Shown: positions 35,350-46,826 of the stretch, piece after piece
Layout: each line of letters begins with the position of its first letter
Position numbering within the stretch: position 1 is the first letter of the stretch
Source of the DNA: an uncultured Tateyamaria sp.
GTDB lineage: Bacteria; Pseudomonadota; Alphaproteobacteria; Rhodobacterales; Rhodobacteraceae
Length of the DNA stretch: 64,000 bases
Assembly (NCBI RefSeq): GCF_947504105.1
Contig: NZ_CANNGP010000007.1
Coordinates: 1-64,000 of the forward strand
Direction: 5' to 3'
Program-made: the position numbers and the translations under genes
The notes under the pieces: model-generated
What the model was told of the DNA's origin: nothing
The model's input: the letters and a program-made list of their open reading frames with translations, nothing else
The model's database searches: none

Positions 35350-35795
35350 GCGCGGCGCTTACCCTTGCGACGACCGAGCATTTTGCACGGCTCGATGCGT
35401 TGGTTGCCGCCTTTCACGCGGAAGAGGGGATCGCCCTGTCCGACGAGGCGCGCGCCGCAGGACTGCAACCGTTGCTTGACGGCATACCGCACGGGGTTGC
35501 GTACCTGATTGGCCCACCCCGAGCGCCCATCGGGTATGTGGTTGTTACGTTTGGCTGGTCGATCGAATTCGGCGGCATGGACGGGTTCGTAGATGAGATT
35601 TACATCCGGCCCGGCGTGCGGGGCCGTGGCATTGCCACCGAAGTGCTGCTGGCCCTGCCCCGAGCTTTGGGCGATGCCGGGGTCAAGGCCCTGCATCTTG
35701 AAGTCGGGTCAGAGAACGCAACCGCGCAGCGGCTATATGCCCGCGCGGGCTTTCGTCTGCGCGACGGATATCACTTGATGACACGGATGCTCTAG
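35346..35795 (+). CDS. GNAT family N-acetyltransferase
   Basis: 149 residues from a GTG overlapping the previous stop. GNAT fold with the acetyl-CoA loop VRGRGIATEVLLALPRAL preceded by DEIYIRPG, and a C-terminal NATAQRLYARAGF helix-strand typical of the family. Acceptor unknown. Co-translated with the nucleoside hydrolase, possibly for a related metabolite or by convenience. Confidence 0.87.
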   Translation: MSAALTLATTEHFARLDALVAAFHAEEGIALSDEARAAGLQPLLDGIPHGVAYLIGPPRAPIGYVVVTFGWSIEFGGMDGFVDEIYIRPGVRGRGIATEVLLALPRALGDAGVKALHLEVGSENATAQRLYARAGFRLRDGYHLMTRML

Positions 35796-35827
35796 TCACA
35801 CAGGGCTTCTCCACCTATCTGAAGACC

Positions 35828-37225
35828 ATGAGCCTGCACATTCCCTTCGACAACAGCTATGCGACATTGCCCAACGGGTTTTACAGCCGCTTGGACCCCA
35901 CGCCCGTCAAGGACGCCCAAATGCTGGCGTGGAACACGGCACTGGCGACAGAACTGGGCATCAAGGGCACCGATCCAACCGTGTTCGCCGGATCCCGGGT
36001 CCCCGATGGCGCTACACCTCTGGCGCAACTTTATGCCGGTCATCAGTTCGGCAGCTATAACCCGCAACTGGGCGATGGGCGCGCCATCCTTCTCGGCGAA
36101 GTAATCGACGCAAATGGTCGGCGACGCGACATACAGCTCAAGGGGTCGGGCCCGACACCGTATTCCCGCATGGGCGACGGGCGCGCCTGGTTGGGCCCGG
36201 TTCTGCGCGAATACGTCGTCAGTGAGGCGATGCACGGCCTCGGCATACCGACCACACGCGCCCTTGCCGCCGTGGCGACAGGTGAGCCTGTGTACCGCGA
36301 GCAAGGCGCGCTGCCCGGTGCCGTCCTTACCCGCATAGCGGCAAGCCATCTGCGCGTTGGCACGTTTCAGATCTTTGCACACCGAGGGCAGATCGACGAT
36401 TTGCGCGTTTTGACAGACTACGCCATTGCCCGCCATTATCCGGAGGCCGATGGCCCGATGGGTCTGCTCAGCGCTGTGTGCGCTGCCCAAGCCGAACTGG
36501 TCTCTGCGTGGATGTCCGTCGGCTTTATTCACGGCGTCATGAACACCGACAATTGCACCATCTCGGGCGAGACCATCGATTATGGACCTTGCGCGTTCAT
36601 GGATGCTCATCACGAAGGCCGCGTTTTTTCGTCCATCGACCAGATGGGCCGTTATGCCTTTGGCAACCAGCCACGGATTGCAGTGTGGAACATGGCACAG
36701 CTGGCGACCGCGTTGATTCAGTTGTTCGACGACAAGGACAAGGCAGTCAAGGACGCCACGGCGATTGTCCATGCGATGCCGGAGCAATTGCAAGCGGCAT
36801 GGCTGCGCCGTTTCGGGGCCAAGTTAGGTCTGGCAAATGCCACACCCGATGATCAGCCGTTGATCGAAGATCTGCTAACCCTCATGCAAGCAGACGGTGC
36901 CGACTTCACCAACAGCTTTGCTGCCCTGAACACCGATACGGCGCATGATCAGTTTACCAACCGCGCTGCATTTGACGCCTGGGCACAGCGTTGGGCGCAA
37001 CGTGCTCCGGACATCGACCTGATGAAACGCACCAACCCGCAGATCATCCCCCGCAACCATCGGATCGAGGCGATGATCGAAGCCGCCGTTGCCGACGACA
37101 TGGTGCCTTTTGAACGGCTCATGAACGCGCTGACGACACCGTATGATGTAGGGAGCGACTTTGACGACCTCCGCCGACCGCCGACGCAAACCGAAATCGT
37201 ACCAGCCACATTCTGTGGCACTTAA
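35828..37225 (+). CDS. selO: Protein AMPylase SelO (YdiU)
   Basis: 465 residues, the usual length for the bacterial form. A pseudokinase-fold enzyme that binds ATP upside-down and transfers AMP to Ser/Thr/Tyr in proteins, linked to redox stress. Visible: AGHQFGSYNPQLGDGRAILLGE, LKGSGPTPYSRMGDGRA, the catalytic-region GVMNTDNCTISGETIDYGPCAF and the C-terminal TFCGT, where the conserved Cys corresponds to the Sec of eukaryotic SelO. Its end overlaps the convergent EamA gene by four bases. Confidence 0.95.
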   Translation: MSLHIPFDNSYATLPNGFYSRLDPTPVKDAQMLAWNTALATELGIKGTDPTVFAGSRVPDGATPLAQLYAGHQFGSYNPQLGDGRAILLGEVIDANGRRRDIQLKGSGPTPYSRMGDGRAWLGPVLREYVVSEAMHGLGIPTTRALAAVATGEPVYREQGALPGAVLTRIAASHLRVGTFQIFAHRGQIDDLRVLTDYAIARHYPEADGPMGLLSAVCAAQAELVSAWMSVGFIHGVMNTDNCTISGETIDYGPCAFMDAHHEGRVFSSIDQMGRYAFGNQPRIAVWNMAQLATALIQLFDDKDKAVKDATAIVHAMPEQLQAAWLRRFGAKLGLANATPDDQPLIEDLLTLMQADGADFTNSFAALNTDTAHDQFTNRAAFDAWAQRWAQRAPDIDLMKRTNPQIIPRNHRIEAMIEAAVADDMVPFERLMNALTTPYDVGSDFDDLRRPPTQTEIVPATFCGT

Positions 37226-38097
37226 CGTCGGTTGATTAGAACCAAACCAATTGCCACCAACCCCAGCGCAATCCAGATCGTGATCGAGATGTCTTCGCCC
37301 AGTATCAGCCAGCCAAGAACCACCGCAAAGACCGGCGACAGAAAGCTGAACGATGCGACGCCCGAAGCCGGATAGACCTTCATCAGGAAAAACCAGAACA
37401 GGAAGCCGAAGCTCGCGATGAACACGATCTGGTAGGCGAGGCCCACAATGTGGATCACGTCCAGATCACGCAGAAGCGGACCAAAGGCGGGGGCAAGGAT
37501 CAGCAACACGGGGGCCGAAATCAGCAGCTGCCAGAACAGCTGTTGTTCTGCTGGAATGCGGCTTAGCGGTGTGACGCGTACGCACAAAGCGATGCCAGCC
37601 CAGCACAAGGCCGCCCCGAGTGCAAAGACATCGCCCAACAGGTTCCCCTGCCCTGCATCACGATCCGCAAGCGCCAGCACCACACCCGCCATGGCAAAGG
37701 CAAGGCCGATAACACGCGCACCGTTCAACCGTTCGCCGGGGATCAAAACGTGCGCACCGAGGGCCAGCCAGACCGGCATCGAGTAGAACAGGATCGATGT
37801 GCGCGCGACGCTGGTCAGGTCCAGCGCGATGAACAGGCAGATGAATTCCACCGCAAACAGCACGCCAGCAATAATTCCACCCGTCCGACCTTCGACCGGC
37901 AAGCGCAAGGGAATCCCCCGCGCCCGCATCCAAAGGCTCAACAGCACAAGTGCACCGAGCGAGCGCAGACCGGCAAGGAAGACCGGCTGAAACCCCGCGT
38001 TAGACACTTTGATCACCACCTGGTTGAAGCCCAGGTTCAAAGAAAACAGGGTCAGTGCCATGGCACCGATCACGTCTATATGTGGCTTCCGGATCAT
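37222..38097 (-). CDS. DMT superfamily transporter, EamA type
   Basis: 291 residues with ten hydrophobic segments and two EamA halves (first: FSLNLGFNQVVIKVSNAGF, GLRSLGALVLLSLW; second: GALCWAGIALCVRV, FFLMKVYPASGVASFSFLSPVFAVVLGWLILGEDI). Moves small metabolites or drugs across the inner membrane; the substrate is not readable. Single gene convergent with selO and divergent from the DUF533 gene 120 bases away. Confidence 0.88.
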   Translation of the reverse strand: MIRKPHIDVIGAMALTLFSLNLGFNQVVIKVSNAGFQPVFLAGLRSLGALVLLSLWMRARGIPLRLPVEGRTGGIIAGVLFAVEFICLFIALDLTSVARTSILFYSMPVWLALGAHVLIPGERLNGARVIGLAFAMAGVVLALADRDAGQGNLLGDVFALGAALCWAGIALCVRVTPLSRIPAEQQLFWQLLISAPVLLILAPAFGPLLRDLDVIHIVGLAYQIVFIASFGFLFWFFLMKVYPASGVASFSFLSPVFAVVLGWLILGEDISITIWIALGLVAIGLVLINRR

Positions 38098-38217
38098 CGG
38101 CGCAGAACGGCTGGTTTAATGGTCAATGTCAATCGCGCACCAACATTCCCCCCCGTTTGGTTCCAAAACTATGCAAGACTGCTTCCCGACGATTCCCCGG
38201 GGAGATGGAGAACCAAC

Positions 38218-39033
38218 ATGAGCTTGATGAAAACACTGGCGAAAGTAGCGATTGGTGTCGCGGTCGCGAAGGGCGCGAGCGCGATGATGAAAAACCGTGG
38301 CAGTGCTGGTGGCGCGTCGGCTGGTGGCGGCCTTGATGGGTTGCTCGGCGGGCTGGCTGGTGGGCAAGCACAGAGTGGTGCAGGCCTGCAGAACATGCTG
38401 GGCGGTCTCATGGGAGGCGCGCAGGGTGCCGGATCTACAGGGGGCGTAGGTGGCCTTGGCGGCTTGCTTGAAGGGCTTGGCAGCGCAGGCGGTCAAACCC
38501 AGGGATTGCAGGGCATGCTCGGCGGTTTGGCAGGTGCTGCGGGCGCTGGTGGCCTTCTTGGCGCCTTGGGCGGTGGTATGGCGGCAAGGCCAGCAGACAA
38601 TGACGCCAGTTTCGGCCAGGTCCTGAACTCGAACTTCGACCAAACACCCGAAGATCCGATCGAACCCACTGCGGATCAGGAAGCCGCCGCGGCCCTCATG
38701 CTGCGCGCGATGATCCAGGCGGCAAAGTCCGACGGTCAGTTGGACGACGCCGAGCAGGAAAAATTGATGGGTCAATTGGGCGGAGATGTGGATGCGGAAG
38801 AAGCCGCATTTCTTCGGTCCGAGATGCAGCGGGACGTGGACGCAAACGCACTGGCACAAGAGGTTCCGAACGGGATGGGGCCGCAGGTCTATGCCATGTC
38901 GGTCATTGCCATCGACCTCGATTCACAGGCCGAGGCGAAGTATCTGCATAGTCTGGCCCAAGCCCTTGGCATGGACGCGGGCGCAGTAAACGATATCCAT
39001 GCACAACTTGGCGTGCCGTCGCTTTACGCCTGA
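38218..39033 (+). CDS. DUF533 / TerB-like protein with glycine-rich region
   Basis: 271 residues from ATG 38218 (GGAGATGGAG upstream); the frame is open for 470 bases more but that part is antisense to the EamA gene. N-terminus MSLMKTLAKVAIGVAVAKGA could be membrane-active. Residues 28-125 are a low-complexity Gly/Ala/Leu region with LGGL-type repeats. From about 155 the TerB-like DUF533 domain follows (ALMLRAMIQAAKSDGQLDD, EQEKLMGQLGGDVDAEE). E. coli YebE is the relative; function unknown, possibly inner-membrane stress. Confidence 0.87.
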   Translation: MSLMKTLAKVAIGVAVAKGASAMMKNRGSAGGASAGGGLDGLLGGLAGGQAQSGAGLQNMLGGLMGGAQGAGSTGGVGGLGGLLEGLGSAGGQTQGLQGMLGGLAGAAGAGGLLGALGGGMAARPADNDASFGQVLNSNFDQTPEDPIEPTADQEAAAALMLRAMIQAAKSDGQLDDAEQEKLMGQLGGDVDAEEAAFLRSEMQRDVDANALAQEVPNGMGPQVYAMSVIAIDLDSQAEAKYLHSLAQALGMDAGAVNDIHAQLGVPSLYA

Positions 39034-39052
39034 ACGAAAAACCGGGCCGTGG

Positions 39053-40333
39053 TTATGTCCGCGGCCCCTTTGGCTTGGGTTTGCGCCGCCGTCGGTTCGA
39101 AGGCTTTGAATGCCCGGGTGCGCCGGGACGTCCACCGCCAGGATTGCCACCGGGGCGGCCCCGGCCGCGCCCGCGCCCACCGGACGGTTTCGCATCCGGA
39201 TCTTGCACCGGCTCCCATGCGCGACCCGAAAGGATTGGAATGGTCATCTTCATGACCTTCTGAATGTCCTTGAGGTGGTCCATCTCTTCCGGCGCGCAGA
39301 ACGCCACCGCAGAACCATCCTTGCCTGCACGCGCCGTACGGCCGATGCGATGCACATAGGCCTCTGGCACGTTGGGCAGCTCGTAATTGTATACGAACTT
39401 GACGTCCGGAATATCCAACCCGCGCGCCGCAACATCTGTCGCCACCAAAACGCGCACCTCGCGCGCCTTGAATGCGGCAAGCGCGCGTTCCCGCTGGCCC
39501 TGCCGCTTGTCACCATGAATGGCGGCAACGGCAAATCCCTTGCGCTCAAGTGCGCGCGCCAAACGGTCCGCTCCATGCTTGGTGCGGGTAAAGACCAAAG
39601 CCCGGTTTTCCCGGTGCTTGTCGAGCAGCTCAATCAGAAACGCCGACTTTTCGGCCTTGGCGATGAAGTGCACCCCTTGGGTGACTTTATCAGCCGCCTT
39701 GCCGGGTGGGTTCACCTCGATCCGCATGGGCTCGTGCAGATAGGATTGTGCAATCTCGTTCATCTGCTTTGGCATCGTGGCCGAAAACAGCATGGTCTGC
39801 CGGTCATCTCCCATCAATGACGAGATCTTGCGTAGGGCATGAACAAAACCCAGATCCAGCATCTGGTCCGCCTCGTCGAGAACGAGGAAGCCCGTGTGCT
39901 CAAGCTTGATCGCCTTGCGCTCGACCAGGTCCAGCAAACGGCCCGGCGTTGCCACAAGAATGTCAGCGCCTTTTGCAAGCCGCTGAATCTGTGGATTGAT
40001 GGACACCCCACCAACGACGATCTGGACACGCATCTGGGTCATGGCGCGCAACACTTGCGCGATCTGACCGGCCAATTCCCGCGTCGGAGCTAGGATTAGA
40101 CCGCGCGCAGTCTTGGGGACGGCACGCCCGCCCTCCTCCATCAACCGTGCAATCAACGGAATACCAAAGGCGGCAGTCTTGCCAGTGCCGGTCTGCGCCA
40201 AGCCCATCACGTCGCGCCCGTTCAGCGCGTGCGGAATCGCCTGCGCCTGAATAGGGGTCGGTTGGGTCAAGCCCATCTCTGCCACGCGCTTTGCAAGCTC
40301 CGCGGGCAGGTTCATCATGTCAAAATCGCTCAT
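39053..40333 (-). CDS. DEAD-box RNA helicase, RhlE type
   Basis: 426 residues from ATG 40333 with GGGGG upstream. All DEAD-box motifs are visible: Q-motif GLTQPTPIQAQAIP, Walker A AQTGTGKT, PTRELA, VLDEADQM (DEAD), SAT, ARGLDI and HRIGRTARAG. The C-terminal 45 residues are a Gly/Arg/Pro-rich basic tail (GRGRGRGRPGG) that binds RNA non-specifically. Role in ribosome assembly or mRNA decay, often cold-induced. Divergent from fur/mur. Confidence 0.93.
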   Translation of the reverse strand: MSDFDMMNLPAELAKRVAEMGLTQPTPIQAQAIPHALNGRDVMGLAQTGTGKTAAFGIPLIARLMEEGGRAVPKTARGLILAPTRELAGQIAQVLRAMTQMRVQIVVGGVSINPQIQRLAKGADILVATPGRLLDLVERKAIKLEHTGFLVLDEADQMLDLGFVHALRKISSLMGDDRQTMLFSATMPKQMNEIAQSYLHEPMRIEVNPPGKAADKVTQGVHFIAKAEKSAFLIELLDKHRENRALVFTRTKHGADRLARALERKGFAVAAIHGDKRQGQRERALAAFKAREVRVLVATDVAARGLDIPDVKFVYNYELPNVPEAYVHRIGRTARAGKDGSAVAFCAPEEMDHLKDIQKVMKMTIPILSGRAWEPVQDPDAKPSGGRGRGRGRPGGNPGGGRPGAPGHSKPSNRRRRKPKPKGPRT

Positions 40334-40409
40334 GACCCCCAGTGGACCCATACCATGCCAGCGTCAACCGCAATTGCCCCTGCCTGCAACCTTCGTTAAA
40401 CCCCGGGAC

Positions 40410-40832
40410 ATGACCGCAAATCGTGCCAGCATCCGCGACCGAAGCGAAGCCAAGGGGCTGCGTATGACCCATCCTCGCAGGGTCATTGCCCAGGTGCTTG
40501 AGGAGTCGGACGATCACCCGGATGTAGAAGAACTATACAATCGGGCCAGCGCGGTCGATCCGGGCATTTCCATTGCAACGGTATACCGGACCGTAAAGCT
40601 GTTCGAAGAGGCCGGTATCCTCGACAAGCTGGAATTTGGCGACGGTCGTGCCCGCTATGAGGACGCAGAGCGCGAACATCATGACCACCTGATCGATATG
40701 AACTCTGGCGAAGTCATTGAATTCGTCGATGCAGAGATCGAAGCCCTGCAGGAAAAGATTGCCGAAAAGCTGGGATACGAATTGCGCGGCCACCGGCTGG
40801 AACTCTATGGCGTGCCGCGCAAACGTCCGTAA
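40410..40832 (+). CDS. Fur family metalloregulator (Fur/Mur)
   Basis: 140 residues from ATG 40410. Winged-helix domain with SIATVYRTVKLFEEAGI, dimerisation and metal site with REHHDHLIDMNSGEVIEF. The protein contains no cysteine, so the structural zinc CxxC pairs of E. coli Fur are absent, which fits alphaproteobacterial Mur-type proteins that respond to manganese. It therefore may control manganese rather than iron uptake. Divergent from the helicase and 90 bases before an EamA gene. Confidence 0.88.
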   Translation: MTANRASIRDRSEAKGLRMTHPRRVIAQVLEESDDHPDVEELYNRASAVDPGISIATVYRTVKLFEEAGILDKLEFGDGRARYEDAEREHHDHLIDMNSGEVIEFVDAEIEALQEKIAEKLGYELRGHRLELYGVPRKRP

Positions 40833-40922
40833 ACCAGCGCATTTTTCTTCGTCTTGGTCGCGTGCCTCCACGCCACTCGCATAAACCCGGCACATTTGCC
40901 AAAAGACTAAGGGCTCCACCAT

Positions 40923-41798
40923 ATGGAAAACTTGCGTGGCGCCGGGTTGATGGTTTTGGCGATGCTGTGCTTCGCCATCGAAGACATGTTCATCAAGCTG
41001 CTGGGCGGCGTGATCCCGGTTGGTCAATTGCTGGCCCTTCTGGGCGCGGGTGGCGCCGCGATCATGGCGTGCGCCTGCGTGTGGAAAGGACAACCACTGG
41101 TCAGCCGTGCGCTGCTGGGCCGTGCCATGTTGATCCGCAACGCGGGCGAAGTGATTGGGTCATTGGGTTTTGTGACCGCCCTGGTGTTGGTGCCATTAGC
41201 CACCGCCTCAGCGATCTTGCAAACCACCCCGCTGATGGTCACGCTGGGTGCTGCCGTCTTTCTGGCAGAGCCGGTCGGCTGGCGACGGTGGGCGGCTATT
41301 GTCGTTGGTTTATGCGGCGTTCTGTTGATCGTGCGTCCCGGGCTTGATGGGTTTGATTGGAACGTCTTGTTTGCAGTTCAGGGCATGATCGGCTTGTCCA
41401 TCCGCGATCTGGCAACACGTCGCGTGCCAGCGACACTGTCGGCACTCCAACTGAGTTTTGTCGCCTTTGCATTACTTGTACCGGCGGGACTGGGGCTCAT
41501 GGTGGTCTCGGGCGTACCTTTTGTTGTGCCCACTCTCAACGAATGGGGTCTGCTTGCCATTGCTGCGGTCATCGGCGCCATTTCCTATCGTTTCATTGTC
41601 ATGGCCATGCGGATGGGCGACGTCAGTTTCGTGACACCGTTTCGCTATACACGCATGGTGTTTGCACTGATCATCGGCATCCTGATCTTTTTCGAAATGC
41701 CAGACAGTCTGACGCTGATCGGCGTGGCAATTGTCATAATGTCAGGCCTTTTCACCCTATGGCGCGAACATATCAGGAAAACGCCGGATGCGGCGTAA
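40923..41798 (+). CDS. DMT superfamily transporter, EamA type
   Basis: 291 residues, ten hydrophobic segments. First half LVLAMLCFAIEDMFIKLLGG, with FVTALVLVPLATASAILQTTPLM; second half GAISYRFIVMAMRMGDVSFVTPFRYTRMVFALIIGILIFFE. Not a close copy of the EamA protein at 37222. Substrate unknown. Same direction as fur and eno, with 90 and 68 bases on either side. Confidence 0.87.
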   Translation: MENLRGAGLMVLAMLCFAIEDMFIKLLGGVIPVGQLLALLGAGGAAIMACACVWKGQPLVSRALLGRAMLIRNAGEVIGSLGFVTALVLVPLATASAILQTTPLMVTLGAAVFLAEPVGWRRWAAIVVGLCGVLLIVRPGLDGFDWNVLFAVQGMIGLSIRDLATRRVPATLSALQLSFVAFALLVPAGLGLMVVSGVPFVVPTLNEWGLLAIAAVIGAISYRFIVMAMRMGDVSFVTPFRYTRMVFALIIGILIFFEMPDSLTLIGVAIVIMSGLFTLWREHIRKTPDAA

Positions 41799-41814
41799 AG
41801 CCTCTTGTTGTTAG

Positions 41815-43438
<1,624 letters not shown>

Positions 43439-43448
<10 letters not shown>

Positions 43449-43954
43449 CGCTCACGATACGCTCCGCCCACCCCGCCGACATGGAGGATGTCGCCCGCTT
43501 GTGCTGGGCCTACCGCGACCTTCTGATCGAACGATCCGTTGATCTACCCCAGATGGTCGAAGCCTACTATGCCAAGGACAGCTACGCTGCCCTCATTGCA
43601 GACCTGCCACGCATCCATGCGCGTCCCAAGGGTGATATTCTGGTTGCGACACTTGGCGATCAGACCGTTGGCTGTGCCATGTACTACCCATTGCCCGCAC
43701 CCGCCACGACAGAAATCAAACGCGTCTACGTCGCCCCGTCAGCACGTGGCACAGGCGCGGGTAGAGCCCTGATGCAAGACGCCATGTCACGCGCCAAAAG
43801 CGATGGCTACGGCCGGGTCGTTCTGGATACAATGAGCAGACTGACAGAAGCCATCGCACTGTATGAACGGCTCGGCTTCCGGCCTTGCACGCCATATTAT
43901 GAAGCTGACCCGGCCTTCATCCCACATCTCCGCTTTTTCGAGCACCCATTGTGA
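43439..43954 (+). CDS. GNAT family N-acetyltransferase
   Basis: 171 residues. Acetyl-CoA binding loop SARGTGAGRALMQDAM after EIKRVYVAP, and the C-terminal ALYERLGFRPCTPYY typical of small-molecule acetyltransferases. N-terminal substrate-binding part TIRSAHPADMEDVARLCWAYRD. Acceptor unknown. Overlaps the upstream secreted-protein gene by ten bases and is nine bases from the cupin gene, so they are likely one transcript. Confidence 0.87.
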
Positions 43955-43963
43955 GCCACGCAC

Positions 43964-44386
43964 ATGACCGCTGACGAAATCATTGCCCACCTGAACCTGC
44001 AACCGCATCCCGAAGGCGGGCATTACCGCCAGACCTGGGTTGCCGAAAACAACGGGCGACCGACGGGGACCTGCATCTACTTCCTGCTGGCGGCGGGTGG
44101 ACAAAGCCACTGGCATAGAGTCGATGCAACGGAAATATGGCTGTACCACGCAGGCGCGCCATTGATCCTGTCCATGAGCAGCAGTGACGATGGACCAGCA
44201 AAGGATCACGTGTTGTCCCCCGATCTGAACCGAGGTGCGCCGCAGATCATCGTGCCCGAGCAGTATTGGCAAGCCGCACGCAGCACCGGTGACTACACGC
44301 TGGTCAGCTGCACTGTCTCACCGGGGTTCCAGTTCGAAGGGTTCACGCTTGCGGAACCCGGCTTTGACATTCCTCGTCAGGGATAG
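43964..44386 (+). CDS. Cupin family protein (DUF985)
   Basis: 140 residues, single cupin. [17 protein letters not shown] at the N-terminus and [20 protein letters not shown] carry the conserved His/Glu metal ligands; [20 protein letters not shown] ends the fold. Family members bind a metal and are thought to act on small sugars or related compounds; specific reaction not known. Ends ten bases into the convergent anmK gene. Confidence 0.88.
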   Translation: MTADEIIAHLNLQPHPEGGHYRQTWVAENNGRPTGTCIYFLLAAGGQSHWHRVDATEIWLYHAGAPLILSMSSSDDGPAKDHVLSPDLNRGAPQIIVPEQYWQAARSTGDYTLVSCTVSPGFQFEGFTLAEPGFDIPRQG

Positions 44387-45480
44387 CTTACGGTCCCACC
44401 GCCCACAGCGGCCCTGACACCCGTCGTGCCGGGGCAAGATGTCGGCAAACCGCGGGCAACACGAACAGCCAGATAGGCAAACGCCTGCGCCTCCAGCATG
44501 TCACCGTTCAGCCCCACGTCTTCGACCGGAAGCACGGGACAATCCAGAGACACGTCAAGCATCTTCATCAGAACCGGGTTATGCCGTCCGCCCCCGGTTA
44601 CCAAAACCCTCGAAGGTGGACGTGGACAGTGCTGCATCCCTTCTGCCACCCCTGCGGCACACATGGCGGTCAGAGTGGCGGCCGCATCCGCATCACTGAG
44701 TTCGCCGACCAGTTCCACCATCTCGGCAAAGTCGTTCCGGTCGAGTGATTTTGGAGGGATGCGGGCAAAGTAGGGTTCCGCCAGAAACAGCTCAAGCGCG
44801 CCAGTCTCAACCGTTCCAGATGCGGCGACACGGCCACCTTTGTCGAAAGACAGACCAAGCCGTGCCTGCATCAAGTCGTTGACAGGCGCGTTGGCAGGCC
44901 CGGTGTCAAAGGCCAAGAGCGCGCCGTCGGCCTCGGGCACATCCGCGCTCGGGTCGACCCAGGTCAGATTGCCAACGCCACCAAGGTTCAAAAACGCAAC
45001 CGGGTCATCAGCCCCCATCCACTTGGCGCAGGCGAAGTGAAAGAACGGCGCAAGGGGCGCTCCTTCTCCGCCAAGTTCAACGTCGGCCGATCGAAAATCC
45101 CAGACGACGGGCGTGCCAAGCGATCGGGCCAGTGCGGCACCGTCGCCAAGCTGGAGCGTTCCGCGGGCGCGCGGCGCATGCGCCACGGTCTGACCATGAA
45201 ACCCAACCAGATCGACACCATGGAAGCCACTCAAAAGCGCCTGATGTACAGACATCACGACATCCGTCGCCGGGTCCAGCGTTGCTCCGGACCAATGCCC
45301 AAGGGCTGCGCGCAAGACGGTCTGCTCCTCGGCCGTGTATGCACGGTAGTCGTCCGCACCAAAGCTATCAATCACTACGCCATCGGTCCGTAAATCGGCT
45401 GCATCAACCCCGTCCAGAGACGTCCCAGACATCGCACCCAGAGCGGTAATGACCGCTCCCTTTTCTCTGACCTTATGCAT
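44377..45480 (-). CDS. anmK: Anhydro-N-acetylmuramic acid kinase
   Basis: 367 residues, normal length. Hydrolyses and phosphorylates 1,6-anhydro-MurNAc to MurNAc-6-phosphate in murein recycling. ATP-binding N-terminus [17 protein letters not shown] and a second nucleotide site [28 protein letters not shown] in between. The family usually begins a few residues before GAMSGTS, so the N-terminal ten residues from ATG 45480 may be extra. Divergent from tyrS, 64 bases apart. Confidence 0.93.
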   Translation of the reverse strand: MHKVREKGAVITALGAMSGTSLDGVDAADLRTDGVVIDSFGADDYRAYTAEEQTVLRAALGHWSGATLDPATDVVMSVHQALLSGFHGVDLVGFHGQTVAHAPRARGTLQLGDGAALARSLGTPVVWDFRSADVELGGEGAPLAPFFHFACAKWMGADDPVAFLNLGGVGNLTWVDPSADVPEADGALLAFDTGPANAPVNDLMQARLGLSFDKGGRVAASGTVETGALELFLAEPYFARIPPKSLDRNDFAEMVELVGELSDADAAATLTAMCAAGVAEGMQHCPRPPSRVLVTGGGRHNPVLMKMLDVSLDCPVLPVEDVGLNGDMLEAQAFAYLAVRVARGLPTSCPGTTGVRAAVGGGTVSYP

Positions 45481-45544
45481 GGTCTTTTCCTTTGCCCGTC
45501 CCCCGCTTATAGACTGCGACGGAGCCGATCCAAGGACAAGCCAA

Positions 45545-46786
45545 ATGACTTACACACCCCGATCCGATTTTTTGCACGTGATGCAAAGCCGCGGGTTTCT
45601 GGCCGACTGCACAGACATGCAGGCGCTGGACGACGCATTGCTGGTTCCGGGGCAGACCGCCTATATCGGCTTTGACGCGACAGCCAAATCGCTGCACGTC
45701 GGTTCGCTTATCCAAATCATGATGCTGCGCTGGTTCCAGAAAACCGGGCACAGGCCCATTACCCTGATGGGCGGTGGCACGACCAAGGTGGGCGACCCGT
45801 CCTTCCGCGCCGATGAACGCCCCCTGCTCGACGCTGCCGCGATTGATGCGAATATCGCCGGGATCAAACAGGTGTTCTCGGCCTACATCGACTATGACGA
45901 TGGCGCGCAGATGTTGAACAATGCCGAGTGGCTGGACGACCTGAACTACCTTGATTTCCTGCGGGACATCGGGCGGCATTTCTCGATCAACCGGATGCTG
46001 TCGTTCGAAAGCGTGAAATCTCGGCTAGACCGCGAACAGTCGCTGTCGTTCCTCGAATTCAACTACATGATCTTGCAAGCCTATGACTTCATGGAGTTGA
46101 ACCGCCGCTATGGGTGCATCCTGCAGATGGGCGGCAGTGATCAGTGGGGCAATATCGTCAACGGCATCGACCTGACCCGCCGGGTCATTCAGAAAGAGGT
46201 GTTTGGTCTGACCTCACCGCTTCTGGAAACCTCGGACGGCAAGAAGATGGGCAAGTCACAATCAGGCGCGGTCTGGCTGAATGCGGACATGCTGTCGCCC
46301 TATGAGTTCTGGCAGTTCTGGCGGAACACGACGGACGCGGATGTGGGTCGGTTCCTGAAACTCTACACCGAACTGCCACTTGACGAATGCAACCGTTTGG
46401 GTGCCCTAGAAGGGCCCGAGATCAACGAGGCCAAAGCTCTTCTTGCAACCGAGGTGACAACCATTCTGCACGGTGCTGAAGCGGCAGCGGCAGCGGCGCA
46501 GACGGCGAAAGAAGTCTTTGAAAAAGGTGGCGTCGGTGATGACCTCCCTACCCTGACGCTCAGCGCGGCGGACGTAGGCGACGGTATATCCATCGTGCAG
46601 CTGATCGTGAAGTCCGGTCTTGCCGGGTCCGGGAAAGAAGCAAAACGTCTGATCGCGGAGGGCGGAGCACGCCTGAACGACGCGCCGCTGACCGAAGCAG
46701 GCACGATGATTGATCAGGCCGCTCTGGCTGCACCGATCAAGTTGTCAGCGGGCAAAAAGCGCCACGCGCTGGTCCAAATTGGTTAA
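45545..46786 (+). CDS. tyrS: Tyrosyl-tRNA synthetase
   Basis: 413 residues from ATG 45545; the longer upstream frame is opposite the anmK promoter. Class I synthetase: the HIGH-type motif is in LHVGSLIQ and the KMSKS-type loop is [12 protein letters not shown]. The C-terminal S4 domain ([20 protein letters not shown]) binds the tRNA. A DxxG-type tyrosine pocket [10 protein letters not shown] and [18 protein letters not shown] are also as in bacterial TyrRS. Followed by two palindromes before convergent lpxB. Confidence 0.97.
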   Translation: MTYTPRSDFLHVMQSRGFLADCTDMQALDDALLVPGQTAYIGFDATAKSLHVGSLIQIMMLRWFQKTGHRPITLMGGGTTKVGDPSFRADERPLLDAAAIDANIAGIKQVFSAYIDYDDGAQMLNNAEWLDDLNYLDFLRDIGRHFSINRMLSFESVKSRLDREQSLSFLEFNYMILQAYDFMELNRRYGCILQMGGSDQWGNIVNGIDLTRRVIQKEVFGLTSPLLETSDGKKMGKSQSGAVWLNADMLSPYEFWQFWRNTTDADVGRFLKLYTELPLDECNRLGALEGPEINEAKALLATEVTTILHGAEAAAAAAQTAKEVFEKGGVGDDLPTLTLSAADVGDGISIVQLIVKSGLAGSGKEAKRLIAEGGARLNDAPLTEAGTMIDQAALAAPIKLSAGKKRHALVQIG

Positions 46787-46792
46787 GGTTTG

Positions 46793-46826
46793 ACCGTACG
46801 GTAAACTCTGTCCCCGCGGGGACAGA
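46793..46826. repeat. Two perfect palindromes between convergent genes
   Basis: ACCGTACGGT (46793-46802) and the 20-base palindrome TCTGTCCCCGCGGGGACAGA (46807-46826) are both perfect. They fill the 40 bases between tyrS and lpxB stops. The second folds into a stable hairpin on either strand and lacks a T-tail, so it is a likely bidirectional transcription or decay barrier, not a classical terminator. A protein-binding site is possible. Confidence 0.6.
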
